DNA of 64,000 nt from JAOUGY01 sp963825585. GTDB lineage: Bacteria > Actinomycetota > Acidimicrobiia > Spongiisociales > ZC4RG35. The translations under genes were made by a program, and so were the position numbers. Positions 24,668 through 32,969 of this stretch are shown here, piece after piece. How positions within the stretch are numbered: the stretch's first letter is position 1; every line of letters begins with the position of its first letter. Below the pieces are notes generated by a model that saw only the letters and a program-made list of their open reading frames with translations, was not told the origin of the DNA and made no database searches. The stretch lies in the NCBI GenBank assembly GCA_963825585.1, contig CAWGTX010000001.1, positions 62,001 to 126,000 on the forward strand. Reading direction: 5' to 3'.

Positions 24668-25564
24668 ATGGAGTCCAGACACGTCATTCGCCGGGCATCG
24701 GAGTCGAACCCGGTGCTCCCGGCTGCCTTCCAGGGACGGTCGGAGGGTTTCACCCGCTGGGCCGCCGTCGACCACGAGACACCGGGGGCGGTGCACACCG
24801 GGTTCGGGATCAACCATCTCGCCCCGGGAGGATCGGTCGAGCGCCACGTCCACTCCTTCGAGGAGAGCTTCTATCTCATGTCGGGCGAGGTGGTGGTCGA
24901 CACCGTCGAGGGCTCGGTGAAGCTGCGTCCCGGCGATTACGGCGTGGTGCCGGTGGGAAGCCCGCACGGCTTCCGCAACTTGTCGGACACCGAGGCGGTG
25001 TGGGCCGACATGCTGGCACCCCAGCCCCAGCCCGGGTTCGAGGGCGACACCTTCTTCGTGCCCGCTGCACCGCCGGTGGGCGAGCTGGTCACCGTGGATC
25101 CCCGCGACCCGCGCACCCGCTCGTTCGGCAACATCACCCCCGCCAACATGGAACCGGGCAAGCAGACCCAGGACATGCTGGCCGTGTCGGCCTCGATGCG
25201 GACGGCGCTGCTCGTGTACTCGGGCATCACCGTGAAGATGATGGTGGACTCCGACCTGGGCGCCCACCTGCTCACCATGTTCATGGTTCAGTACGAGGAG
25301 CGTGGCGTGGCCGGTGCCCACGACCACCCGCTGGAAGAGACGTACATGATCGAGGAGGGGTCCACAATCGGCCGGTTCGACGGCCACGAGTACGTGCTCG
25401 AGCCGGGCGACATCGCCTTCGCCGGAGTCGGCTGTGTGCACGAGTTCGCCAACCGCGGGCCCGGCATCGTCCGCTGGCTCGAGACCCAGGCACCCCAGCC
25501 ACCCAAGCGTCACTCCTACCGCTTCGCCCGCGACTGGAACTATCTCGGTGAGGTGCTCGGCTAG
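24668..25564 (+). CDS. Bicupin domain protein (ureidoglycine aminohydrolase-like fold)
   Basis: 298 residues with two cupin barrels. The first has HVHSFEESFYLMSGEV with GDYGVVPVGSPHGF (about residues 59-103), the second GAHDHPLEETYMIEEG with GDIAFAGVGCVHEF (about 216-258). Both keep the two His and the Glu expected to hold a divalent metal. Bicupins of this outline include AllE and related aminohydrolases and dioxygenases. GAGGAGCTCTCG precedes ATG 24668, 14 bp after the SDR stop, so the two are probably co-transcribed. The reaction is not assigned. Confidence 0.78.
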   Translation: MESRHVIRRASESNPVLPAAFQGRSEGFTRWAAVDHETPGAVHTGFGINHLAPGGSVERHVHSFEESFYLMSGEVVVDTVEGSVKLRPGDYGVVPVGSPHGFRNLSDTEAVWADMLAPQPQPGFEGDTFFVPAAPPVGELVTVDPRDPRTRSFGNITPANMEPGKQTQDMLAVSASMRTALLVYSGITVKMMVDSDLGAHLLTMFMVQYEERGVAGAHDHPLEETYMIEEGSTIGRFDGHEYVLEPGDIAFAGVGCVHEFANRGPGIVRWLETQAPQPPKRHSYRFARDWNYLGEVLG

Positions 25565-25898
25565 TGCTGTGACCAGAAACGTTTGCGAGGGTCAGGTCGT
25601 GACCGTCCATCCGTTCGTTTTCTGGTCACAGCCTGGCCGACCGTGCCCCCACGCCCCGCCCCGCCTCCCAGCGGAGCCCAACAGGTCGGCCGGAACACTC
25701 GAAGACGGCGAAGCACCATATGGAAATACACCCACACGACACGTGCGGCGCCGACCCACAACCAGGCGAACGTTGCAGGACACGGCACTAGTCCGAACTT
25801 CCGAATCGCGGCCGAAACGACCGCTCAGGCATCCACGCATCTCGCCCCGATCGACGTTCGGATGGGCGGGTATGTAGTCAGTGAAGCGGAGGCTATGT
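25565..25898. other. Intergenic region after the bicupin gene
   Basis: 334 bp. A long inverted repeat (25566-25632) starts directly after the bicupin stop; 25633-25880 shows no coding or structural signal I can support, and frames on either strand have unlikely compositions. The last part carries GGAGGCTATGT, the ribosome site of the antitoxin gene at 25899. Confidence 0.55.
25566..25632. terminator. Long inverted repeat, probable terminator
   Basis: GCTGTGACCAGAAA (25566-25579) pairs with TTTCTGGTCACAGC (25619-25632), 14 bp perfect; the loop contains a smaller GGTCA / TGACC stem (25590-25594, 25600-25604). It begins 1 bp after the bicupin stop. A transposon-remnant end is an alternative, but no transposase sequence adjoins it. 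Confidence 0.5.
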
Positions 25899-26141
25899 AT
25901 GATCGAGGTGGTGAAGACCATCACGATCACGATCCCCGATGACCTCGACGCGGAAGCGGCTGTCGAGGCGAAGCGGCTTGGCATCTCCAAGTCCGAACTG
26001 ATCCGTCGCGGGCTGTTGGCGCTCCTGCCTGATCGCAACGACCAACCCGATCTCGATCCGTGGCGTCGCATGGCCGGGTTCGCCTCGAAGGAAGCGACCG
26101 CGGAACCGGGCGAGATCGATCAGGTCGTCTACGGCTCGTGA
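25899..26141 (+). CDS. Ribbon-helix-helix antitoxin, VapB-like
   Basis: 80-residue protein with the RHH strand KTITITIPDDLDAEA and helix pair AKRLGISKSELIRRGLLALL, then an extended acidic tail (DPWRRMAGFAS...). ATG 25899 has GGAGG 6 nt upstream and is preferred to the GTG at 25881. Its stop overlaps the toxin's GTG start (GTGA at 26138), typical of co-translated toxin-antitoxin pairs. Confidence 0.84.
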   Translation: MIEVVKTITITIPDDLDAEAAVEAKRLGISKSELIRRGLLALLPDRNDQPDLDPWRRMAGFASKEATAEPGEIDQVVYGS

Positions 26142-26548
26142 AGTTCGCCGACACCAGTTGGTGGGTCGCCTGGTCGCTGCCGGGCGATGGCCGACACGCC
26201 GACGCATTGGCGCTCCTCGACCACCTCGGACCCGCCGAGCAGGTACTGACGTCGAACCTGATCGTCGGTGAGACCTGGACGTTCCTGCGCCGCAAGGATG
26301 GTCATGGCACGGCGCTCGGCTTCCTTGACCGCATCGATGCGCTTTCCGACCGAGCGAAGCTCACTGTCCATCGGATCACACCTGAGCAAGAGGCCAAAGC
26401 ATGGGAGTGGCTGAGAAAGCGCGACGAACGTGTCTATTCGTACGTGGATGCGACCAGCTTCCAGGTGATGCGCGACCGACGTCTCCGCGAAGCCCTGGCG
26501 TTCGACCAGGACTTCACCGCAGCGGGCTTCGTCGAACTCCGCCCCTGA
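26138..26548 (+). CDS. PIN-domain toxin, VapC-like
   Basis: 136-residue PIN ribonuclease with all acids in place: Asp4 (KFADTSWW), Glu in LIVGETWTFL, Asp in SYVDATSF and Asp in FDQDF. GTG 26138 overlaps the antitoxin stop. It is convergent with the amidohydrolase gene, 20 bp from its stop. Confidence 0.86.
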   Translation: MKFADTSWWVAWSLPGDGRHADALALLDHLGPAEQVLTSNLIVGETWTFLRRKDGHGTALGFLDRIDALSDRAKLTVHRITPEQEAKAWEWLRKRDERVYSYVDATSFQVMRDRRLREALAFDQDFTAAGFVELRP

Positions 26549-26568
26549 GTGCTCGCCGAAGTGGGGAG

Positions 26569-27561
26569 TCACCGCCCGAACAGCTTGGCGGCGTTGTCGG
26601 TCAAGATCGCTTGTACGTCGGCGTCTGAGAGGCCGGCGGTCTTGACGAAGGTCACCGGGTCGAGGTCGCCCATCTCGAAGGGGTAGTCGGTGCCGACCAT
26701 GATCCGGTCGGAGCCGAGCAGGTCCACCAGGAACCGCAGGGCAGCCGGCTCGTTCAGCACGGTGTCGACGTACACGTTGCGCTTCAGGTAGTCGAGCGGC
26801 TCCATCGACAGGTTCTTTCCGGCCAGGCCCGGCTTCTGGCGGTAGCCCTGGTTCATGCGCCCGATCTGGAACGGTACGAACCCGCCACCGTGGACGACGA
26901 TGGCGGTGAGGTCCGGGTTCTTCTCGAACGCACCACCGAACAGCATGGCGGCGAAGGCGAGCGTGGACTCGGCCGGTCGGCCGATCATGTTGTCCATGAA
27001 GTAGCGCTTCAGGTCGACACCGGGGAGGGGCGCCATCGGGTGGAGCAGCACCACCGCGCCCACCTCGGCGGCGGCCGCCCAGAACTCGTCGAGCTCGGCC
27101 AGGTCGAGGGCGGTCTGATCGACGGTGGTGGCGATCTCCACACCCACCATCCCCAGATCCTGCACGATCCTGCGGACCTCCTCGGCAGCCTTCGAGGCGT
27201 CCTGCAGTGGCACCGAACCCAGCGCCAGGAAACGATCGGGGTTGGTGGCGGCTTCGGCCGCCAACATCTCGTTGATGGCCTTCGACCACTCCAGGCCCTT
27301 GGCGGGCTCCAACTGGTAGCCGGTGAGATCGATCCAGCTGGCGATCACCTGCACGTCGATCCCGGTGCGGTCCATCGTCTCGATGCGCAGCTCCGGCGTG
27401 GTGAGGTCGGAGTTGAGCGGTGCGGTCTTGTACCGGCCGTCGAAGACGACGCTGGCCTTGCCGTCCGCCTTCTGTACGTCGATACCCACCTCATGACCGT
27501 GCTGCTCCATCCAGGTGATGAGGTCGGCGGGGATGCAATGGGCGTGGACGTCGTAGATCAT
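26569..27561 (-). CDS. Amidohydrolase 2 family protein (ACMSD-like)
   Basis: 330-residue TIM-barrel protein related to the one at 5657. Ligands: HxH in YDVHAHCIP (residues 5 and 7), His in VLLHPMAP, His in VVHGGGF and Asp in GTDYPFEM. ATG 27561 begins at MIYDVHAH; the codons upstream in frame are not protein-like. A LacI-type operator is 13 bp upstream and is shared with the divergent cupin gene. Decarboxylation or hydration of a ring-cleavage acid is the family expectation. Confidence 0.87.
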   Translation of the reverse strand: MIYDVHAHCIPADLITWMEQHGHEVGIDVQKADGKASVVFDGRYKTAPLNSDLTTPELRIETMDRTGIDVQVIASWIDLTGYQLEPAKGLEWSKAINEMLAAEAATNPDRFLALGSVPLQDASKAAEEVRRIVQDLGMVGVEIATTVDQTALDLAELDEFWAAAAEVGAVVLLHPMAPLPGVDLKRYFMDNMIGRPAESTLAFAAMLFGGAFEKNPDLTAIVVHGGGFVPFQIGRMNQGYRQKPGLAGKNLSMEPLDYLKRNVYVDTVLNEPAALRFLVDLLGSDRIMVGTDYPFEMGDLDPVTFVKTAGLSDADVQAILTDNAAKLFGR

Positions 27562-27574
27562 GGCAAGGAATCTA

Positions 27575-27586
27575 GCAATCGTTTGC
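27575..27586. promoter_or_regulatory. LacI/PurR-like operator GCAATCGTTTGC
   Basis: Lies 13 bp upstream of the amidohydrolase start (27561, minus) and 31 bp upstream of the cupin start (27618, plus). At that distance a bound repressor would cover the transcription start of at least one gene. Identical to the sites at 50242 and 54725. Confidence 0.7.
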
Positions 27587-27617
27587 AGGAGACGACGAGG
27601 TGCGGTACGTTCCCGCC

Positions 27618-27998
27618 ATGAAGCCGCCATCCGTGTTCAAGTTCGGCGACCTTCCTCGAAGCCACTCCACCCGGGACGGCCGAGATCGCATCGATCTGGT
27701 CACCAAGGAGATGTTCGGCTTCGATGATCTCAAAGCCGACCACATCACCTATCACCCGGGTGACACCGCCGCCGCCCACTACCACGTCGGTGCCAAGCAC
27801 TTCTTCTTCGTCGACCAGGGGACCGGCATCCTCCACCTCGACGAACGGGTCTACACCCTCGAACAGGGCGATGTCGCCTTCTGCGACGAAGGCGAAGCCC
27901 ACTGGTTCGAGAACCGCTCCGACGGACTGTTCTCGTTCTACGAACTGTGGGTGCCCCTCCCCAAGGAGACCATCTGGATCGTCGAGGACGACCAGTGA
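27618..27998 (+). CDS. Single-domain cupin protein
   Basis: 126 residues. Cupin motif 1 is AHYHVGAKHFFFVDQGTG (His, His, His near residues 54-60) and motif 2 is GDVAFCDEGEAHWFENRSD. ATG 27618 is the first start that fits the fold. It is divergent from the amidohydrolase at 26569 across a shared operator, so the two probably serve the same pathway, for example as an isomerase or metal-dependent dioxygenase of a small acid. No specific reaction can be assigned. Confidence 0.78.
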   Translation: MKPPSVFKFGDLPRSHSTRDGRDRIDLVTKEMFGFDDLKADHITYHPGDTAAAHYHVGAKHFFFVDQGTGILHLDERVYTLEQGDVAFCDEGEAHWFENRSDGLFSFYELWVPLPKETIWIVEDDQ

Positions 27999-28039
27999 AC
28001 GTGGAGCGAGAAGGCGTGAGTTCACGTCTTTCGGAGCTC

Positions 28040-28088
28040 TTGTCCCCCGCTTGCGGGGGAAGGGGTCCCCGCTTGCGGGGTAGGGGGG
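28040..28088 (+). repeat. Two-hairpin REP-like element, copy 3
   Basis: TTGTCCCCCGCTTGCGGGGG, then AAGGGG, then TCCCCGCTTGCGGGG, then TAGGGGGG. Both hairpins share the CGCTTGCG loop region. Same element as at 12959 and 13113, here lying between the cupin and molybdenum hydroxylase genes, where it may also act as a terminator. Confidence 0.8.
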
Positions 28089-28170
28089 TGCAGAGCCCGT
28101 CGGGAAACATCCGGCGCGGCCATTCAACGTTCGAGCAGGCGAGCAGATGCTCGAAGATCACGGGGACAGG

Positions 28171-30396
28171 ATGATCGGCGAATCACACAAGCGCGTCGAG
28201 GATCTACGGCTGATTCAGGGTCAGGGTCGGTACACCGCCGACCTGAGCGATGCGAGCACGCTGCACTGCTGGTTCGTGCGGAGCCCGGTGGCGCACGGGA
28301 TCCTGCGTGAGCTGGACACGTCGATGGCCGCCGAGGCTCCGGGGGTGGTGGCGGTACTGACCGCCGCCGACTTCGACATCGACGACGTTCCGGCGGTGCT
28401 GTTCGCCGGGAAGGCCGAGCAGTACATGACCCGGCCGCACATCGTCCGGGACCGGATCCGTCACGTGGGTGAGCCGCTGGCGCTGATCGTCGCCGACACC
28501 GCCCGCAACGCCGCCGATGCGGCCGAGCTGGTGTGGCCCGACATCGACGAACTGGAAGCGGTGGTCGACCCAGAGCGGGCAGCCGACCCCGACGCCCCCC
28601 ACCTGTTCGAAGAGGGTGGCAACGTGGTGGCCCGGATGAAGCTGGGCGAAGGTGTCGAGCCGTCCTCGCCCCCCGAGGTCTCCGTCACGGTGAACGTGGA
28701 GTCGCGTCGTCTGGCGCCCGTGTCGATCGAGACCAACGGTGTCGTGGCCGAACCGATGGGCGACGGGGTTCGCATGTGGGTCGGTCATCAGGCCCCGCAC
28801 CGCTTCGTCAAAGAGGCTGCGATGGTCATGAAGCTCGACCCCGCCAAGATCCGGGTCACCGTTCCCGACGTCGGCGGCGGTTTCGGCATGAAGGGGCGCT
28901 ACTTCCCCGAATATCCGCTGGTGGCCCAGGCCGCGATGAGGCTCGGCCGACGGCTGTCGTGGATCCAGACCCGCCGTGAGCACTTCGCCACCGGCACCCA
29001 CGGGCGCGGCATGCGGCACCGGGTCACGCTCGAGGGAGATCGCACCGGGCTCATCCAACGCATGCACATCGACCTGCTGGGCGACGTCGGCGCCTACCCG
29101 CACAACGGGTGCCAGGTTCCGCTGTTCGCCCGCCTCGTTGCCCAGGGTCTCTACGACATTCCCCGGGTCGACATCGACCTGACGATGGTGGTCACCAACA
29201 CCGCCCCCACCGGCTCCTACCGGGGAGCGGGTCGTCCGGAGGCGGCGCTGGCGATCGAACGCGCCATCGAGGCCTTCGCCCGGGAAGCGGGACTGGACCC
29301 CATCGAGGTTCGCCTCCGCAACCTCATCACCGAACTGCCGCACACCACCAAGACCGGTGCCGACTACGACTCGGGTGATTACGCCTGGGCGGTTCGACGG
29401 GCCGCCGAGATGCTCGACCTTCCCGCCGTGAGGGCGGAACAGCAGGAGCGGCGGGACCGGGGCGACAACCCGATCGGCGTGGGCATGGGTGCGTTCATCG
29501 AACGGGCCGGCGGGTCGATCGATTCCGGCGAGTACGCCAAGGTCGAGGTGGTCGACGACCGGATCGTGGTCCGGACCGGGTCGGTCGACACCGGTCAGGG
29601 TCACGAGACGGTGTGGGCACAGGTCACCCGATCGGTGTTCGGTGAGCTTCCGGTGAAGGTGATCGCCAAGGACACCGGCGAGGTCGCCGACGGCGTCGGC
29701 AGTTACGCCAGCCGTTCCGCTCAGGTCGGCGCCTCGGCAGTGCAGCGGATGGCGATCTCGGTGCTCGCCGAAGCCAGGCGTCGTGCCGCCCAGAAGCTCG
29801 AAGCCGCCGAAGAGGACCTCCGGTACGAGGACGGCGTCTTCACCGTGGCGGGAGTGCCCGATGTTCGCGTCTCGGTGTTCGACGTGGTGGGCGACGGCCT
29901 CGACGACGAGGAGATGTTCATCCCCGGCGCCCAGACCTTCCCCTACGGCGCCCACGCTGCGGTGGTCGAGGTGATCCTCGAGACCGGTGAGGTCAGGATC
30001 CGCAAGCTCGTCGCCGTCGACGACTGTGGTGTGGTGCTCAACCCGATGATCGTGGAAGGTCAGGTCGAGGGTTCGCTCACCCAGGGCCTCGGCCAGGCCA
30101 TCCTCGAAGAGGTCCGCTACGACGACGGTGGCCAGCCGCTCACGGCCACGATGATGGACTACCTGTTGCCCCGGGCCGGTGACTTCCCCCAGGCGGTCAC
30201 CGACCGGAAGGAAACGCCTGCGCCGTCCAACCCACTCGGGGCCAAGGGCAGCGGCGAGGCCGGCTGTATCGGCGCCCCGGCCGGCGTGCTCAACGCCGCC
30301 CTCGATGCTCTCGCTCCCTACGGGGTGACCGAACTGCAGATACCGCTTCGGCCGGAGCAGGTGTGGCGTGCTATCCAGGAGGCTTCGCATGGGTGA
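28171..30396 (+). CDS. Molybdenum hydroxylase large subunit (xanthine dehydrogenase/CoxL family, form II-like)
   Basis: 741 residues, the Mo-cofactor subunit of a xanthine oxidase-family enzyme. The N-terminal ald_Xan a/b hammerhead (about 14-120) precedes the Mo-binding domains, with PDVGGGFGMKGR, TGSYRGAGRPEA (form II active-site loop rather than the CODH Cys loop), GQGHETVW and the catalytic Glu in GAKGSGEAGC. Such subunits need an FeS and usually an FAD partner; neither is encoded here, so they must come from elsewhere. ATG 28171 is used; ATG 28147 is in frame. It overlaps the nitrilase gene by 8 bp. Hydroxylation of an N-heterocycle or aldehyde is likely. Confidence 0.88.
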   Translation: MIGESHKRVEDLRLIQGQGRYTADLSDASTLHCWFVRSPVAHGILRELDTSMAAEAPGVVAVLTAADFDIDDVPAVLFAGKAEQYMTRPHIVRDRIRHVGEPLALIVADTARNAADAAELVWPDIDELEAVVDPERAADPDAPHLFEEGGNVVARMKLGEGVEPSSPPEVSVTVNVESRRLAPVSIETNGVVAEPMGDGVRMWVGHQAPHRFVKEAAMVMKLDPAKIRVTVPDVGGGFGMKGRYFPEYPLVAQAAMRLGRRLSWIQTRREHFATGTHGRGMRHRVTLEGDRTGLIQRMHIDLLGDVGAYPHNGCQVPLFARLVAQGLYDIPRVDIDLTMVVTNTAPTGSYRGAGRPEAALAIERAIEAFAREAGLDPIEVRLRNLITELPHTTKTGADYDSGDYAWAVRRAAEMLDLPAVRAEQQERRDRGDNPIGVGMGAFIERAGGSIDSGEYAKVEVVDDRIVVRTGSVDTGQGHETVWAQVTRSVFGELPVKVIAKDTGEVADGVGSYASRSAQVGASAVQRMAISVLAEARRRAAQKLEAAEEDLRYEDGVFTVAGVPDVRVSVFDVVGDGLDDEEMFIPGAQTFPYGAHAAVVEVILETGEVRIRKLVAVDDCGVVLNPMIVEGQVEGSLTQGLGQAILEEVRYDDGGQPLTATMMDYLLPRAGDFPQAVTDRKETPAPSNPLGAKGSGEAGCIGAPAGVLNAALDALAPYGVTELQIPLRPEQVWRAIQEASHG

Positions 30397-31414
30397 TGCG
30401 CAAACCGTTGTGAGAGGGGCTGCCGTGCAGGCGGCGCCCGTGTTCCTCGACCGGGACGCCTCCGTCGACAAGGCCATCGCCCTCATCGAGGAGGCCGGGG
30501 CGAACGGGGCCCAGATCGTCGGGTTCCCGGAAGGGTTCATCCCCGCTCACCCGATCTGGTTCCACTTCGGGTCGGGCACCGACAAGGCCGCCACCCGGTT
30601 GAGTGTCGAGCTGTTCAAGAACTCCGTCGAAGTCCCCGGACCCGAGATCGACGCCCTGTGCGCGGCGGCGAAGCGGGCCGGCACCTACGTGGTGATGGGC
30701 GTGTGCGAGAAACGACCCGGCACGTTCGGGTCGATGTACAACACCCAGGTGTTCATATCCGCCGAAGGGGAGTACCTCGGCAAGCACCAGAAGCTCATCC
30801 CCACGGTGGGCGAGCGTCTGGTGCACGCACCCGGCGGTCCCGAGACCTTCGGGGTGTTCCCCTCACCGTTCGGTCCCGTGTCGGGACTGATGTGCGGTGA
30901 GAACTCCAACCCGCTCGCCATCTTCGCTCTCACCGCCGAAGGCGCCCGGGTGCACGTGATGGCCTGGCCCAACCACTTCCCGAAGCCGGCGGTGCCGATG
31001 CCCGACATCGCTCTCAACGCCGCCCGCTCCTTCGCTCAGATGTCGAAGGCGTGGGTGATCAGCGCCTCGGCGGTGGTCGACGACCGGGTGCGCGACATGG
31101 TCGCCATCACCGACGAGGACCGCGTGTACCTGGCCCGTGATGACATCGGCGGTGGATCCTGCATCATCGCCCCCGACACCCGCATCATCGCGGGACCCAC
31201 CGTCGGCAACGAGGAACTGATCCTGTACGCCGACATGGATCTCGACGTGGGTATCCGCATGAAGCTGCGCCACGACCTGGCCGGGCACTACAACCGCCCC
31301 GACGTGTTCCGACTGCTCGTCAACAAGCAGGCCGCCCCTCTGATGCACCAGGTCGGTGTCGACACCCCCGCCATCGAGTACGGCGACTTCGAGGCACTCA
31401 CGGCCGGCGACTGA
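30389..31414 (+). CDS. Nitrilase/carbon-nitrogen hydrolase family protein
   Basis: 341 residues with the catalytic triad Glu48 (FPEGF), Lys135 (GKHQKLIPT) and Cys169 (LMCGENSNP). The CGEN context and HPIWFHFG segment are those of branch 1 nitrilases, which turn nitriles into acids plus ammonia; cyanide hydratases are related. AGGAGG with a 6-nt spacer precedes ATG 30389, which overlaps the end of the molybdenum hydroxylase gene, so the two are translated together. Cytoplasmic, probably a spiral homo-oligomer as in the family. Confidence 0.9.
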   Translation: MGDAQTVVRGAAVQAAPVFLDRDASVDKAIALIEEAGANGAQIVGFPEGFIPAHPIWFHFGSGTDKAATRLSVELFKNSVEVPGPEIDALCAAAKRAGTYVVMGVCEKRPGTFGSMYNTQVFISAEGEYLGKHQKLIPTVGERLVHAPGGPETFGVFPSPFGPVSGLMCGENSNPLAIFALTAEGARVHVMAWPNHFPKPAVPMPDIALNAARSFAQMSKAWVISASAVVDDRVRDMVAITDEDRVYLARDDIGGGSCIIAPDTRIIAGPTVGNEELILYADMDLDVGIRMKLRHDLAGHYNRPDVFRLLVNKQAAPLMHQVGVDTPAIEYGDFEALTAGD

Positions 31415-31426
31415 TCAGTCGCCGGC
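31403..31426. terminator. 24-bp perfect palindrome over the nitrilase stop codon
   Basis: Arms GCCGGCGACTGA and TCAGTCGCCGGC meet without a loop; the TGA stop (31412-31414) ends the left arm. It can act as a cruciform or hairpin at the end of the nitrilase operon. The remaining 200 bp to the convergent Fic gene (31630) shows nothing else I can support. Confidence 0.55.
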
Positions 31427-31629
31427 ACGCCGGCGGGCACCGGTCGACTCGAGGGATACGGTGAACGGGCGACGGTGAACAGCGAACCGTCCGCCTCCCT
31501 CTGCGGGTGACTAGACACCTGGATCGCGAATCGTTCGGTCCCTTGTGAGTCCATGCACAACAGCGAACGTGTTGGGCGCCGGGTCTGGAGCGGGTACCCC
31601 CTTCCCCGTTCTGGGCCCGGCATGAACCG

Positions 31630-32904
31630 TCACTCGGGGCGTGACGGCACCCGTCTGACGGGGGCATCGTTCAGCGTGTTCCCGGTTGGGCTGGCCAAGG
31701 ATCGTTCCAGTCCGGTGAACAGGTCGAGGACGGCTCCGGCCTCGAACACCCGGTACCGCTGACGTCCCACGTTTCGCTGCGTCAGAACGCCTGCCTCTGC
31801 GAGAGCGTTGACGGCATCGGTAGTGCGGGCTTTCGACCTTCCGATCAGCAGTGACGCCGATTCCACCGTAATGATCGGTGTCCCAGGCAACCGACGCAGC
31901 AGCAAGTCGGTCGCCGAGTTGGCGCGTACTCGTCCGAGACTCTCACGCCACGAGGCGTCGACTGCGGCGATATCGGCGCTGTACCGCTCGGCATCGGCGC
32001 ACGCCCGGCGCGTGGCGGCCGCAAAGATGCGAAGCCACTCGTTGGCCGCGGTCGATCGCTCGGCAGAGTCGGGCTCGCCCACGTGACGGAAGGCGGTGAG
32101 GCCGGTCACGTAGTCGGCGGACCACGTCGCCAGCACCAGACTGATCGGAGGAACGAACCGGGGAGCGAGGCCCCTTCGCCGAAGGATCGCGTGGATCAGG
32201 GCGCGCCCGGTTCTCCCGTTCCCGTCGGCGAACGGATGGATGGTCTCGAACTGGGCGTGGGCGAACGCAGCCTGAGCGAGAGGGGAGTGGTCGTCGCGGT
32301 TCACGTACGAGATCAGGTCGTCGACCAAGCCTGCCACGTGCTCTGGCGGAGGTGGCACGTACGAGGCGCTGCACGGATTGAACACGCTGCCACCGATCCA
32401 GTTCTGGCTTTCCCGAACGACGCCGGCGATTCCCGGCGTCGGGGACGCCGTCATCAGTCGGACGTGGATGCTCAGTAGGTCGTCGACCGTGAAGTCGGTA
32501 CCGTCGACTGCCGCTTCGACTGCGACCTCCATGGCGGCGACGTTCCCCAGCACTTCGATGGCCACCCGGTCGTTGGCGTCGCCGCCGAGAGCGATCGCGG
32601 CCTCGGCACGCGCCAATCGTCGGGCGGCGGCCTCGAGCCCTTCGATCCGGGACGACCCGACCGACTCGGCGCGCAGGAGGAATCGGGCCAGTCCCTCCAG
32701 GCTCACGTGGGAGGTGCCGCCGTCGTTGAGGCGGCGGACGGCCATCTCGGCATCGGCAACATCGGCCGCGACATCAGCGGAGAGGGTCGGGTTCCAGCCG
32801 GCGAGCCGATCGGGAAGGTAGGCGTCGTACGAGCACCCTTGGCGGTCCCGACGGCTCATCCCTTCGAATCGGGCCTCCCACCGGCGGCGTAAGTGTATTG
32901 CCAT
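31630..32904 (-). CDS. Fic-family AMP-transferase-like protein with inhibitory helix and C-terminal winged helix
   Basis: 424 residues. The inhibitory motif SxxxEG is at Ser84-Glu88-Gly89 (SSRIEG), upstream of the Fic core, so this is a class II self-inhibited Fic. The catalytic loop HPFADGNGR spans residues 223-231 and is intact. The C-terminal part (SASLLIGRSKARTTDAVNAL) looks like a winged helix. Fic proteins transfer AMP from ATP to target proteins. It forms a single-gene unit transcribed toward the nitrilase operon; no separate antitoxin is needed given the internal helix. Confidence 0.9.
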   Translation of the reverse strand: MAIHLRRRWEARFEGMSRRDRQGCSYDAYLPDRLAGWNPTLSADVAADVADAEMAVRRLNDGGTSHVSLEGLARFLLRAESVGSSRIEGLEAAARRLARAEAAIALGGDANDRVAIEVLGNVAAMEVAVEAAVDGTDFTVDDLLSIHVRLMTASPTPGIAGVVRESQNWIGGSVFNPCSASYVPPPPEHVAGLVDDLISYVNRDDHSPLAQAAFAHAQFETIHPFADGNGRTGRALIHAILRRRGLAPRFVPPISLVLATWSADYVTGLTAFRHVGEPDSAERSTAANEWLRIFAAATRRACADAERYSADIAAVDASWRESLGRVRANSATDLLLRRLPGTPIITVESASLLIGRSKARTTDAVNALAEAGVLTQRNVGRQRYRVFEAGAVLDLFTGLERSLASPTGNTLNDAPVRRVPSRPE

Positions 32905-32969
32905 CCGACCTCTTGGTATCGGTAATGCACTAACCGTAACTTAGGAGGGTCGCTGATGCCAGCTGTGCT

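Noticed and set aside
25561..25788. Small minus-strand frame in the gap after the bicupin gene
   Set aside because: No ribosome site or recognisable domain, and it is formed across the inverted repeat.
28204..30540. Very long minus-strand open frame (778 codons) opposite the molybdenum hydroxylase
   Set aside because: High-GC mirror of a real gene: His/Gly/Val/Asp-rich composition with no domain, while the plus strand carries a complete recognised enzyme.
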